DNA of 64,000 bases from Dugong dugon (taxonomy: Eukaryota; Chordata; Mammalia; Sirenia; Dugongidae). The notes below the pieces were generated by a model. That model was not told the DNA's origin. It searched no databases and was given only the letters and a program-made list of their open reading frames with translations. Positions 12,480 to 23,398 of this stretch are shown here, one piece after another. Location of the stretch: the NCBI GenBank assembly GCA_030035585.1, contig CM057482.1, positions 46,357,501-46,421,500 on the forward strand. The letters run 5' to 3'. Numbering within the stretch: the stretch's first letter is position 1; the number at the start of each line of letters is the position of its first letter. The position numbers and the translations under genes are program-made.

Positions 12480-12888
12480 ACACGTCTTTAATCTGTGCTC
12501 ATCAAAAACATCACCAAGACCATGGAAACTATTGCCCTGAGATAATCTTTAAACCTTAAAAATATCTCCTGAAGTCTTCTTAAAACCAAACTATAGTTTA
12601 GCTTAACTGGTAAAGTGTCTGCTTTGAGCCCTGTGCTCTCTTTAGAACGATCTCTATGGGGTCAAACTGACACCACGAAAGGTTAGATAGGAACCTTAAG
12701 GGGCAGTGAGTTTATGTTATTGTGGGAGGAACAGCATAGAAAAGGGGGGTGAGAATGGCTGCACAATTCAAAGAATGTAATCAGTATCACTGAATTGGAC
12801 ATGTAGAAATTGCTGAATTGGCGTATATTCTGCTGTATAAATTCTCAACAACAACAACAAATAAAATAAATTAAAAAAAAAAAAAAAC
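12480..12888 (+). mobile_element. retroposon-like unit with (AAC)n and poly-A end
   Basis: A unit of about 400 bases ends in (CAA)n followed by an A-rich tail (12844-12887). Near its end it has the LINE-like order 'gagaatggctgcacaattc', 'cactgaattggacatgtag', 'attggcgtatattctgctg'. The same order is seen, more decayed, at 29570-29750, so this is a repeated family. It may be an L1 3' end or a SINE/processed unit; the exact family is not known to me. Confidence 0.55.
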
Positions 12889-13324
12889 CCATCACCATGG
12901 ATGTCTGTCTAACAGGCAGTGTGGAGTACACACCATCAGCCTCCTGATGAGCAGGGCCCTACTTAACTATGAACCTTCTAGAACAGCTCTGTTGTCAATG
13001 CCCGACCAAGCCAGAGGCCACTGGCAGGGAACCCTCATTGCCTGCCTGGGGCTGTGTGAGAAAGGCTTCCACACCCAGACCAAGTCCTTTCCTCACTTGG
13101 GGCTGTTGAGCTGCAGTGTGAGTCATGCAGCGGCTTCATGTTTCATGGAATATAAAAGTGACAGGGCACCAAAGCCACACGTTCCCTATGGTCTTTGAAG
13201 ACCTGGGCAGTCTTGGGCAGGCTGCCCACCTCTAATTCTTCATCACCTTGCAGCAGGTAAGGTGCCAAGTGGAGACTAGGGACCTCTTTCTCTCCCCTCC
13301 TTATCCTCCTTTCTCTGTCTCTGC

Positions 13325-13360
<36 letters not shown>

Positions 13361-14012
13361 AACACACACACTAGTGGAGAGCTTTGGCTTCCAAGCCAGC
13401 AGGATGGATCATAAAGGAAGGATCCATATCAGGACACAGCCACAACTCGTCCTAGTTGGCCAGCCCCTGAAGAAAAGGACCACCCTGAGCTAGGGAATTT
13501 GATTTCTGGGGCTTTCCTCCTTTTTGCCTAATTTCCTTTTCTTCTAGACCTATGGCTCATTTACTTGCTGCCCACAGTATCCCTTCTTCCTCCCCTCTTC
13601 CTCAGGGTACCCCCTACCCATCTCTGCTCCAGAGCTCAGGCTCATTGTTCCAGGAAGCACCCCCCTTGTGCATTGTGATTTGTTAAGGAATCCAGGCCTC
13701 AGCCAATCAGCACGTGGCATCATTACCCTGGGCACCAGGACTGATTCTCAAAAGGCTGGGTGGTGGGTGTGTGACCCAGTTTGAGGAAGTGAGATGTGAA
13801 AACCGTTTCTTACTCTTAAGAGTGGACCAGGGAAAGAAATGCCTTCTTTTTCTCTGGACATCTGGGCATGTGGGTGTGAGGTTTGGGCCTGCTGCCACCA
13901 TTTTGACTGAGGCTGGAGTCAATACAGTTAGGGGATGGGGGAGCAGAGAGAATTGCTAAGAGACAGGGCCAAAGCCCCTGGATTAAGCCAGCCCGGAAGC
14001 CCACCCTGGAGC
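12889..14012. other. no gene seen; holds a CT/CA microsatellite
   Basis: Moderate GC, no recognised gene. Frames at 12947-13198 and 13714-13959 have no domain signal. Confidence 0.45.
13318..13371. repeat. (CT)n(CA)n compound microsatellite
   Basis: A CT run passes directly into a CA run with one AA interruption. On the minus strand it encodes artificial Cys-Val and Arg-Glu repeats. Confidence 0.95.
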
Positions 14013-14160
14013 TGCTGGGTGGTACAAATGGTTAATGAGCTTGGCTGCTAACCAAAAGGTTGGAGTCCACCCAGAGGCACCTTGCAAAAAAGGCCTGGCA
14101 ATCTACCATGAGTTGAGACTGACTGGATGGCAACTGAAAAAAAAAAAAAACAAAAAAAAC
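14013..14160 (+). mobile_element. AfroSINE
   Basis: tRNA-like head ('ggttaatgagcttggctgc', 'taaccaaaaggttggagtcc'), then the 'aaggcctggcaatctacc' middle and a short tail ('gagttgagactgactggatg'), ending in A-rich sequence. The body between middle and tail is deleted relative to longer copies. Confidence 0.9.
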
Positions 14161-14659
14161 TGGAAGCCGATCCTAACACTGAGCATCTACTTAAGTGAGA
14201 ACTTCCTGTGGTCTGGCATCTTAGTTGAGGCAGTTTTAGCTTTGGTGAGCAAGGTCTGGGGGGCTCTGACAGGGGGACCCCTGGAGCATCCTCAGGGCAA
14301 AAACCCCACCCCAAACTCCCTCATGGCAAACACACTTTGGGACTAGCTGGTGTGACTGTGAGGCTCAATAACACACAAGGACACTGCCTTCTCCAAACAA
14401 CAAGCAGGTCCCAGGTGGGTGGGCAGGGCAGTGATTGCCTGCAGCTCTGACTTTGCTTGCCCTTGGGTCTCTGTCCATGTGTTCCTCTGGGCTCTGTGAA
14501 GACCCTGAGCAGAGTAACTGAGGACAATGGACTTCGAGACCGAAGGAGAGGAGAACAAAGCCATGTGGGCACCTCCGAGGCCCAGATCCTTGGATGAGAG
14601 GAGTTGTCTGCTCAGTAGTGAGGAGCTGAGATTCACCACTCTGCAAGCCTGCTGAGAGA

Positions 14660-14912
14660 GAGACAGAGAGTGCAGAGGTCAGACTGCCAGGCTGCCCATG
14701 TTCAAATCCTAGCTCTGTGCTCATTAGCTGTTTGACCTCAGGCAGATTACTGAACATCTCTGTGCCTCAGTTTCTTTGTCTGTAAAATGGGAGCAATCCC
14801 AACTTCATAGGGTTGTTGTAAGGATTAAAATGAGTTAATGATTCATAAGATAATTAGAACAATGCTAGACATATAGTAAGCTATCAAATTTAGCTATTAG
14901 TAGTCATATTAT
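14660..14912 (+). mobile_element. MIR element, nearly full length
   Basis: Follows the MIR order well: 'ctagctctgtgctcattagc', 'tgtttgacctcaggcagatt', 'ctgtgcctcagtttctttg', 'tgtaaaatgggagcaatcc', 'agggttgttgtaaggattaa', and a CORE-to-3' end ('catatagtaagctatc'). It is one of the better kept MIRs in the window. Confidence 0.93.
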
Positions 14913-16104
14913 TACCCTTATTGTTGGTACAGATGGAGAATCAGTTATTTCCTTTTCCTTCAAGAATATTTTTTGCAATATTAATTTTCCCTGAGGACAA
15001 GGTTCTCAGGGCCCCAGGCAGTGTGTGTCTGGCAGGCCCCAGAGCTCCTAGACTTGTCAAGGCTCTTGTGCCCACGGCTGGCCCAGAGGCTGCAGGGACT
15101 GTGGCAGGACTGAAGGGTGGCAGGCGGGGCCAGTGTCTCACCACGCCCAGGGCAGGCCAGTGACCCGGGTCTCTCCAGCCTTGCTCCCACATAAAGCCCG
15201 GGGCCTCTGGTCTTCCTGAGGCAGAGAGCCCCAGGGAAGACAGAGGTCAAATTCCCTCCAGCCCAGCATCACAATGAGGCCAGAGCTCCAGGTACACTGA
15301 TCAACAGAAATAGAGAAATGCAGTATTTCCTATTCCTCCTGAGTCTGTGCCAAGTCATGTGTCAGAATCACGCCGTCCATAATCAGGAGGACTCTGACCA
15401 TGAATTCCTGAGTTATCCCATGCTCTGAACCGTCTTGTGAGATGCCTCGTTTAGAGTTCCATTTCATTCCAGCACAGAAAAGGTGAGCAGAGGCACACCA
15501 AGAAGAGAAGGCTGCAAGGGCACAGTGGGGAGCGGCGGGCTGCATCAGGCAGGAGAAGAGCACTCGGGACTCAGGCTGAGAGGCCATGGTGACTCTCGGC
15601 CAGAGGAAACTGAACTGTCTGACCTTTGGAGTGCTACTGTACGTGCCCTGCCTCTAACCCACTGAGAGTCCATCTTGGGGAAGGGGCCTGGGCAGGCTGG
15701 CCCCTTGTGCATCTTCTCCTCTCCAGCCCTGGCTGCCTGGGTCTGGGCCAGCCAGCCGTGTGGCTGTGATAGTGGACAAGCTCCAGCCATCTCACTAGCT
15801 TGGAGCAGACCCCAGGGCCTTAGCTGGCCCATGCCAAATCCCAGGAAGCCACCTTTGTCCAGGACCAAGGAGCATCCTCGGGTGTTTACTTACTCTGGAC
15901 TTCCAGAGTCATGGAGTGGCATGTTGTGACTGATCTGGTCCAGCATGCGGACTTCCGCAGGGACCTGGGCATTTACCATCTAATGTAGGGCGAGTGTTAT
16001 GATTCTGACTCTCCAGGTTTCCTTGCGGGTCTTCCCTCTTCTGTTGGGCAGAACAAGGGCAGGCGCTGTCAGTTCTTGCCCTTCCTGTACCCACACCCCT
16101 TGTC
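14913..16104. other. no gene seen; GC-rich single-copy sequence
   Basis: Overlapping frames on both strands (14941-15192, 15545-15868, 15675-15929) reflect GC content. No splice-flanked exon or known domain is seen. Confidence 0.45.
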
Positions 16105-16535
16105 TGTCACCTGGTGGTGGCCCCACTCTTTGACCCTGTGGCAGTCATGTGACTTGCTTTGGCCAATGGGATGTTAGTAAATTCCATGCAAGCAGAGGCT
16201 TGACAAATGCTGGCAAAATTGGGCGTGCTCATTCTCTGTACCTGCCATGGCTATTAGAACACACCTAGACCAGCCTGCTGAAGCACAAGATACATGAGCA
16301 GTGCCAAGTGTCCCCAGTTACCCCGCTGAGGCCCTTCCTGGACCAGCCAACAGCCAGCTGACCGTCAGACACAGGAGCGAGCTTCACCAACACCAGAAAA
16401 GCTGCCCAGGCATGCCCAGCCTAATGACTGACGGCAGACTCCTGAGCTAAGTAAATGCTTATTGCTTTAAGCCCCCATTCTGGGGTGGTCTGTTGTTCAG
16501 CATTCACAGCATTAATGTGGCCATAGTGAGTGATG
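16105..16535 (+). mobile_element. LTR-like old repeat, family unresolved
   Basis: Contains 'catgtgacttgctttggcc' and, near the end, 'attgctttaagcccccattc' followed by a 'tctgttgttcagcattcac' step. This is the order I associate with an old mammal-wide LTR-type repeat that ends 'ttaagccac...tactgcagcataac'. A short end fragment of the same type lies at 34876-34935. The name is left open. Confidence 0.45.
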
Positions 16536-16686
16536 CAGCTGTCAGAGTAGGACCCTTGTCAGTGCTATGAACTGTTAACACTTATTAGAGAGAAGCTAGA
16601 AGTGGGCACTGCAGAGGACAAGGAAGGGGTGGTTCTTAAAATAAGGGTCTCCAGGCACCACCCAGGGCTGATCCTCGAATGCCATC

Positions 16687-17083
16687 TGTCTTAGTCACCT
16701 AGTGCTGCCGTAACAGAAATACCACAAGTGCATGACTTTAAAGAACAGACATTTATTTTTTCACAGTCTGGTGGCTGGGAGTCCGAATTCAGGGTGTGAC
16801 ACTGGGGGGAGGTCCTTCCCTGTTTATTTCATCTCCTAGCAGCTGCCGGCAATCCTTGGTGTTCCTGGGCTGGTAGATCCATCAGTCTCCATCATCTGTC
16901 TTCCTCTTCCCCTGTGCGTGTCTCTGTGTCTAGTCTGCTCTTTTTATAATTCAGAAGTGATTAGATTTAGGACCTACCCTGCGCAGGCTGGTCTAGTTAA
17001 CATAACAAAGAAAAGCCTATTTCCAAAAAGATTCACAAGGACTTCAGTACCTTCTTTGGGGGGACACAATTCAATCCATAACA
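16687..17083 (-). mobile_element. ERVL-MaLR-type LTR (MLT1-like)
   Basis: Starts tgtcttagtc and ends ccataaca, the reversed ends of MLT1-type LTRs. Internal landmarks in the right order are 'gtgctgccgtaacagaaata', a 'cattta...cacagtctgg' step, and near the end 'ggggggacacaattcaatcc'. No internal retroviral sequence is attached, so it is a solo LTR. Confidence 0.78.
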
Positions 17084-17502
17084 CTGTCTTTCCTGAAGCA
17101 CACGAGGGTGAGGCAGACCCTGAAAAGGCAAAGGCACAAGATGCTTCAGCCATCCACTGAGCAGCTTCACTGAGCTCCTGCAACGGGCCATGCGTGGTCT
17201 AGAGCCACAGGACCCTAGGGGGGACTTGGACACAGGCCCTCCTGCTTCAGCTCATCTCTTAGAGGTACCAGGCGGACTGTGAGGTCAACAGGACAGTCAG
17301 TACTCTCTTCATGGCCCTCCTCTGCCTCCTGCAGATGGATTTGCAGCCCTCCACCTTCAAGGCAGAGCCATGAGGCTATGGCCCCAGGGGAGAGGAAGCC
17401 GGTGAAGCCTAAAACATCCAGGTCTGTGTCTCAAAGATGGATTTCTTAATGCTTTAGGCAGTTTTTGCAAATTCATCTTGGAAAGAGAGAAAATATTTTC
17501 TA
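17084..17502. other. no gene seen
   Basis: Single-copy-looking sequence between an LTR and an AfroSINE target duplication. No reading frame with protein features. Confidence 0.45.
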
Positions 17503-17512
17503 CATTCCTTTA

Positions 17513-17685
17513 GAAGGAGCCCTGGTGGTGCAGTGGTTAAGTGCTCAGGTTAACCACGTTCTCTGCAGGAGAAAGATGCTACAGTCTGCTCCCATAAAGA
17601 TTACAGTCTAGGAAACCCTATGGGGCTGTTCTACTCTGTCCTATAGGGTCTCTATGAGTCAGAATTGAATCAATGGCAATGGGTG
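17513..17685 (+). mobile_element. AfroSINE with clear target duplication
   Basis: Full head-to-tail copy: ggagccctggtggtgcagtg head, 'gttctctgcaggagaaagat' middle, 'ccctatggggctgttctac' body, and an 'atgagtcagaattgaatc' tail. 'cattccttta' occurs at 17503-17512 and again at 17686-17695, a 10-base target-site duplication. Confidence 0.95.
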
Positions 17686-17799
17686 CATTCCTTTAACATC
17701 TGTTTGCATATCAGGAGTCTTGCCTGGCTGATGGAGTCCTTGAATTTCTTCTGTGTTGTAATGAAGATTCCTCTCCCCCATTAAGACTGAGCTGTGAAC

Positions 17800-18455
17800 C
17801 CCTATCCTTGGCTGGTGGGAATATAAAATGGTGCAGCTGCTTTGAAAAATGTTCTGGCAGTTCTTCAAAAAATTAAACATTGAGTTACCATCTGACCCAG
17901 CAATTCCATTCCTAGGTATATCTAAGACAATTAAAATCGTATGTTTATACAAGAACTTGGACACAAATGTTCACAGGAGCATTATTCATAACAACCCTAA
18001 AATGGAAAAGCCCAAATGTCCATCACCTAATGAATGGATAAACAAAATGTGGTATATCTATACCATGGAGTATTATTCAGTCCTAAAAAGGAATGAAGTT
18101 CTGATACATGCTACCACACGGTGAGCCTTGAAAGAAAACATTATGCTAAGTGAAAGAAGCAGACACAAAAGGTCACATGTTGTACAGCTCCATTTCTATA
18201 AAATGTTCAGAATAAGCAAATCCATAGAGACAGAAAGTAGATTAGTGGTCACCTAGAGCTGGAGGAGGAAGGAATGGGGAGTGACTGCTAATGGGCACAG
18301 GACTTCCTTGGAGTAGGGGTCGAAGGATAAAAATGTTCTGAAATTAGATAATGCTGATGGTTGTACAATTTTGTGAACATACTAAAAAACAATTGTATGC
18401 TTTAAAATGGTGAATTTTCTGAAATGCGAAATATATCTCAATAAAAAAAATTAAA
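17800..18455 (+). mobile_element. 5'-truncated old L1, ORF2 end and 3' UTR
   Basis: Follows L1 from the last part of ORF2 (the frame 17849-18124 keeps residues such as PAIPFLGI and YTMEYYSVL) through the 3' UTR to an A-rich end after 'tatatctcaataaaa'. The 3' UTR order resembles the copy ending at 3375, so both probably belong to related L1M subfamilies. Confidence 0.88.
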
Positions 18456-19003
18456 AAGGCAGAGCCCTGAGGCTTAGGACCCCCGGGGTTATGGTGCAGG
18501 CAAAGTTGAAACCAAGAAAGAGGAAACAGCTGAAAGCCCTACCCCTGGTTGTCCCCTTGGGTTGTGGGAAGAAGCAGAAGGAGAAAGAGAGACGTGAGGC
18601 GAGACACGCAGGCCCTGATAGCTCCTCTCTGGGCTGAAGCCTCAGAGGCCTGGAGTCTTGTTAGATGGTTGAGGGGGAAACAGGGCGACTTAGCTCCTCC
18701 TGTGGGACCCTGGAAAAGAGCACCTTGCTACATACCCCACACCAACCTGAAGCGACCTCGTGGAGTCAGATCCCAAGGTGTGGTGGGCACTGGGATGCTC
18801 ATTCCCAGGGCCAGAAGTGCTGCCAGTGGGTGGCCTCAGCCTCTTGGGAATTGCCTTGGCTGGAGAGAGCTGGCTGGCCCAAGAGCAGCCCACATCCAGT
18901 GGATGACCAGCTTGGGAGGCTTAAATTTAGTTCCCTCACTCCAACTTGGGACAATCTGAAGGGCATTCTGAGCTTCAGAGTGCCCTGAAACCTTCCTTGA
19001 GAC
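18456..19003. other. no gene seen
   Basis: GC-moderate segment in which plus frames 18549-18959 and 18665-18988 overlap a minus frame 18690-18893. There is no domain support and no repeat is recognised. Confidence 0.4.
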
Positions 19004-19005
19004 TA

Positions 19006-19355
19006 CAGGCAGACCCCAGGTTAGGAACATCTGATTTACGTACAACCTACAGTTATGAACCACCCCCCGTAAAGCTTATTATGTTAAAAATTCGAGGTAT
19101 ATACAAATGGGTGCTACTTTTCAACATGTATCAAAATATTATTATTATTACTGTATTATTATGTTAAAGATATTTTAGTGTATCTGGAAGTGTTTCTTTA
19201 ATGTTTTTTATGCATAGAAAGGTACTCTATATACTATATGCTAAGACATTTGACTAACTGACAGTAGATACAAACTGTTCCTACTCTGACTTACATACAA
19301 ATTCAACTTAAAGGAAGATTTAGGAAAAGAACTTGTTTGTAATCCGGGACTTCTG
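19006..19355. mobile_element. 350-bp Tc1/mariner-type DNA transposon (Tigger/MARNA-like)
   Basis: Flanked by TA on each side (19004-19005 and 19356-19357). The left end is caggcagaccccaggttagg. The right end, reverse complemented, is cagaagtcccggattacaaa, so the ends form an imperfect terminal inverted repeat. It is too short to encode a transposase and no DDE reading frame is left. This is a non-autonomous, long-inactive copy. Confidence 0.78.
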
Positions 19356-19357
19356 TA

Positions 19358-20062
19358 TTATCAATGTCCACCTTTGCCTTGGACCAGTCCTGTGTCAGTC
19401 CCTCCCCTCTCATCTGAGTTGACAAATTCCTACAGGCGAACCTCCAACTCAGGGTCTGTGTCCTGGAGAAACCAGCTTACTGTCAGAGAGAGGGAGGGTC
19501 TAAGATTTGCTTTCCCAAGCCACCTGCAGTCCATGCAGAGTTTGGAAGAAGCCTAGTGGGTCTCATGTGCTTCCAAGGGAGGTCACAGATGTGGATAATC
19601 TGGCAGGTGGCTTGACAGAAGGCAGTGTTGGGTGAGCAAAGTGTCCCTGCAGAGGAGGGCTGTGGGTCAGACTGCAGTCCTCAGGGGCTCCTCAGGGCCT
19701 GTAAGAAACAAGATGGGCCCAAGCTTGCAGGGGGGACCACTGACATGGACAGAGACACAACAGAATAGACGTGAGGTCGCCTGTGCAAACTCCAGTGAAG
19801 GATGCCTGCAGAACCCAGGGTCAGAACCAGATCCACCACCCTCAGCTGTCACTTGCCCAGGGATGGGACATTTTTCTTTGCTATCAGCTATAAGAAATAA
19901 ACAACCAATGGAATCTTTGCCCATCTGAGGTGATTATATATCAATTGTCATACAAGGACTGGTGTGAGGGCTGTCAGTCATAGAAAGGAGGTCTGGAATG
20001 GAGAGTAAGAAGGGGATCTGAGGCAATTCTCTTAGGTTCCCTGGAGGCTTGCCCCTAGCTGG
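19358..20062. other. no gene seen
   Basis: Single-copy-looking. Frames at 19632-19928 and 19667-19924 overlap on opposite strands without domain signal. Confidence 0.4.
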
Positions 20063-20496
20063 TGTCAGTCTCTTACAGCTGCCATAACAAAATACCACAA
20101 AGTGAGTGGCTTTACAGAAGAGGGATGTATTGTCTCACAGTTCATGAGGTTAAGAGTCCAAATTCAGGGTGTTGGCAGGTCCGTGTTCTCTCTGAAGGCT
20201 CTAGGTGAAGATCCTTCCTTGTCTCTTCCAGCTTCTGTTCTCTTCCTTGGCTTGTAGATGCATCTTTACATGATGTTTCTTTTTCTTTGTGTGACTCTCT
20301 CTCCTTGCCTGTTCTCGTCGTCATAAGGCAACATTCAGAAGGGATTAGGACCCAGACAACTCCATTATGACCTTGTTAACTTAACCGATAACATCTTTTT
20401 TAAAGAAAGACCTTATTTCCAAACAAGATTGCATTCACAGGTAGCTGGGGGTAGGACTTCAACACATCTTCCTGAGGGACAATTCAATCCATCACA
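20063..20496 (-). mobile_element. ERVL-MaLR-type LTR (MLT1-like)
   Basis: Begins tgtcagtctc and ends atcaca, the reversed LTR ends. Landmarks are 'gctgccataacaaaatacc', 'ttcatgaggttaagagtcc', 'gtcataaggcaacattcag' and 'ggacaattcaatccatcac'. Flanks gctgg and gctga are consistent with a 5-base target duplication. Solo LTR. Confidence 0.77.
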
Positions 20497-20572
20497 GCTG
20501 AGAAGGCATCAATTCAGATGCTGAGTTCCAAAAACCTCACACTACTAGTACAAGAGACAAGGTTGAAAGACA

Positions 20573-21987
20573 TTGAGGCAGGGTCAAGAAGGCAGAATAG
20601 TCAGATGCTTCTGGTCGTCCCTCTTACAACAAAGACCCGAAAAAACAAGTGAATCAATTATATGCGATAATCTAGGAGCCCTGAACATCAAATGCAAAGT
20701 TCAGGAATTGGACTAAGTGGCAAGGGGAAGGAGAGACGGTTTGGAAGCAGCGAGGAGTTTCCAGAGCTGACCCGGCAACAGCCTGAGCCCTTCAGGCCTG
20801 ATCAGCTCATGGTGCACTGTAAGGCAGGCAAGCAGCAGTGCTCAGGAGGCGTCTTCTACATCAGAAGAGATCCAGTGGCAGAGAGTCTATTCAGCCATCC
20901 AGCAGCAGTCAGAAGCAGCCCTTGATTGGAGAAAGATAAGTACTTGTGTCTGGCCTACCACGTGGATCAAGAACACCCCCTTTAGGGAAAAACCTCTCTC
21001 CCTTTTACCTCCCCACTCCCTGCTCTGCACTGGGTCTAGGACTGGCTTCAGCAATTGCCGAGGCCCCTGGGCTGGAAGTAGGACCCATCACGCACCCTAA
21101 GTCATTCTCCCAGCCTTGGAGAGTGAACAAATTAACAAACGGGAAAAAATAATCTGCCAGCTCCCCCAAGCCAGAACTGAGGGTAGGCACAGCTCCTCTG
21201 CCTAGGCACAGGCATAAAGGATCCCCACGGACTTTGAGTGCCTTTCCCCCTGCATAGACTTGTGTAGGCCCATTTCAACAGCGTAGGCCGTCTTTACCAC
21301 AGTACAACAGGGTATATACCTAAGTCTAACTTGAACTGTTTCAGCTGTGAAGTGGCAGGTTCATGACATTTACACTGCTCTGCCTATTAAGCAGGGTCTT
21401 CACCTACTCACATCAGGGCCTGAGGACTAGTGGCTCCACCAGTGATACCTAGCCACCTGCAGCAGGGACCCAAGAATAAGAGGTGACCACCAGTACTTAC
21501 AGCAAACAGCATTGAGTTCTCATAGTCTGGCTGCAAAACCCACCCATCTATGTACTCTAGGGAACAGGGACATGCTTTCCTCCTGGACACTTGGGGGTGG
21601 CCATCGTCCCCCTTGCATTGCTCAGCCTGTGTCTCCCTGCTGCAGCCAAATGCCTGTGCCTACACCAATCACCTATGACTATCTAGAACTGTAGGTGAGA
21701 GCCTGCACCACACAGTTGGTGGCCAACTACCTTGGTACCTGAGCTGAATCCATACAGGAAGAGTGGGCAGACTCCTGGGCTCATATACTTAGTGGCAGAT
21801 CTGGCCACATGGCAGGACATTGGAGCTTCAGGGGCACAGATGGCTGGACTAGCTCATATAAGCAGCCTATTTGGGCATATAAAAACAGGAAGCTAGGATG
21901 CAGTAAGTAAACAAAATAAATAAATATAATAACTTACTGATTGCTTGGAGACAACAGTCAATATCAAATCACATAAAGAGACAGACC
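20573..21987 (+). promoter_or_regulatory. L1 5' UTR (internal promoter region)
   Basis: About 1.4 kb between the left target duplication and the ORF1 ATG. L1 5' UTRs carry an internal RNA polymerase II promoter; that role is assumed from position. Several short open frames occur but none is continuous. CpGs are mostly lost. Confidence 0.7.
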
Positions 21988-22932
21988 ATGATGACTTCAG
22001 CAAGCTCCCAAAATAAAGAATCTAGAAATTTTCTGGAGGAAGAAAATTTCTTGGAATTACCAGAGGCAGAATACAAAAGATTAACGTACAGACTTCTTCA
22101 AAACATCAGGAAGGAAATTAAGCAAAATGCAGAACACACATAGAGGAACTTAAAAAGATTAGAGAAGAGCATAATGACAAATTTAACAGGCTGCAAGAAC
22201 ACATAGAGAGACAGCAATCAGAAATCCAGAAGATTAACAATAAAATTTCAGAATTAGACAACTCAATAGAAAGTCATAGGAGCAGAATTGAGGTAATGGA
22301 AGTCAGAATTAGTGAGATTGAAGATAAAGCACTTGACACCAACTTATGTGAGGAAAAATCAGATAAAAGGATTAAAAAAAATAATAATAAAGAAACCCTA
22401 AGAATTATGTGGGATTCTATCAAGAGGAATCTACGAGTGATTGGAGTACCAGAACGGAGTTGGGGGAGGGGGCGAATAACAGAAAATACAGAGAGAAGTG
22501 TTGAAGATTTGTTGTCAGAAAACTTCCCTGATATCATGAAAGATGACAAGACATCTATTCAAGATGCTCATCGAACCCCACATAAGGTAGATCCCAAAAG
22601 AAAGTCACCAAGACATACTATAATCAAACTTGCCAAAACCAAAGACAAAGAGAATTTTAAGAGCTGCTAAGGATAAATGAAAAGTTACCTACAAAGGAGA
22701 GTCAATAAGAATAAGCTCAGACTACTCAGCAGAAACCATGCAGGCAAGAAGGCAATGGGATAACATATATAAAGCCTTGAAGGAAAAAAATTGCCAGCCA
22801 AGAATTATATATCAGGCAAAACTGTCTCTCAAGTATGGTGGCAAAATTAGAGCTTTTCCAGATAAACGGAAGTTTAGGGAATTTGCAAACACCAAACCAA
22901 AATTACAAGAAATACTAAAGGGACTCCTCTAG
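21988..22932 (+). pseudogene. L1 ORF1 (RNA-binding chaperone), broken
   Basis: ORF1p normally coats L1 RNA as a coiled-coil trimer with an RRM and a C-terminal domain. Here ATG at 21988 starts an N-terminal segment in one frame. Near 22130 the frame shifts into a coiled-coil segment rich in Glu, Lys and Ile (QEHIERQQSEIQK and onward), then the RRM core signature NLRVIGVPE near 22430-22455. A second shift near 22655 returns to the first frame, with an in-frame TGA at 22678-22680. The C-terminal domain follows (QARRQW, NCQPRIIYQAKLS, LQEILKGLL), ending with TAG at 22930-22932. Overall length (about 314 codons) is normal for ORF1, so only small lesions have killed it. Confidence 0.9.
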
Positions 22933-23398
22933 TGAGAAAATCAATAACGTCAGATAACAACCCAAGACTAGAACACAGAACAGAGCAACCAGATATCAAC
23001 CCAGATAGGGAAGTCACAAAAATAAATCAAAGCTAAAACACTGAAAATAGGGAAACAGAGATGCCAATATGTAAAGGATGACAACACTAAGACAAAATAG
23101 AGGGACTAAAAAATGCAGATGTAGATTTTTTCATAAGGAGAAGAAGTCAAGGTGATATAAAGAAATAAAAGACTGGTTTAAACTTAGAAAAATAGGAGTA
23201 AATATTAAGGTAACCACAAAGGAAACTAACAATCCTACACATCAAAATGAAAAACAAGAAAAATATAAAGATTCAGCAAATATAAAATCAACAACAATGA
23301 CAAAGATGAAAAGAAAATACGTAAAGGAAAATGACTCAGCACAGAAAATTAAGTGGAACAAAGAAACTGTCAACAACACACAAAAAAAAGGCATCAAA

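Noticed and set aside
14131-14160. polymerase III terminator-like or retrocopy tail
   Set aside because: It is simply the A-rich end of the AfroSINE at 14013.
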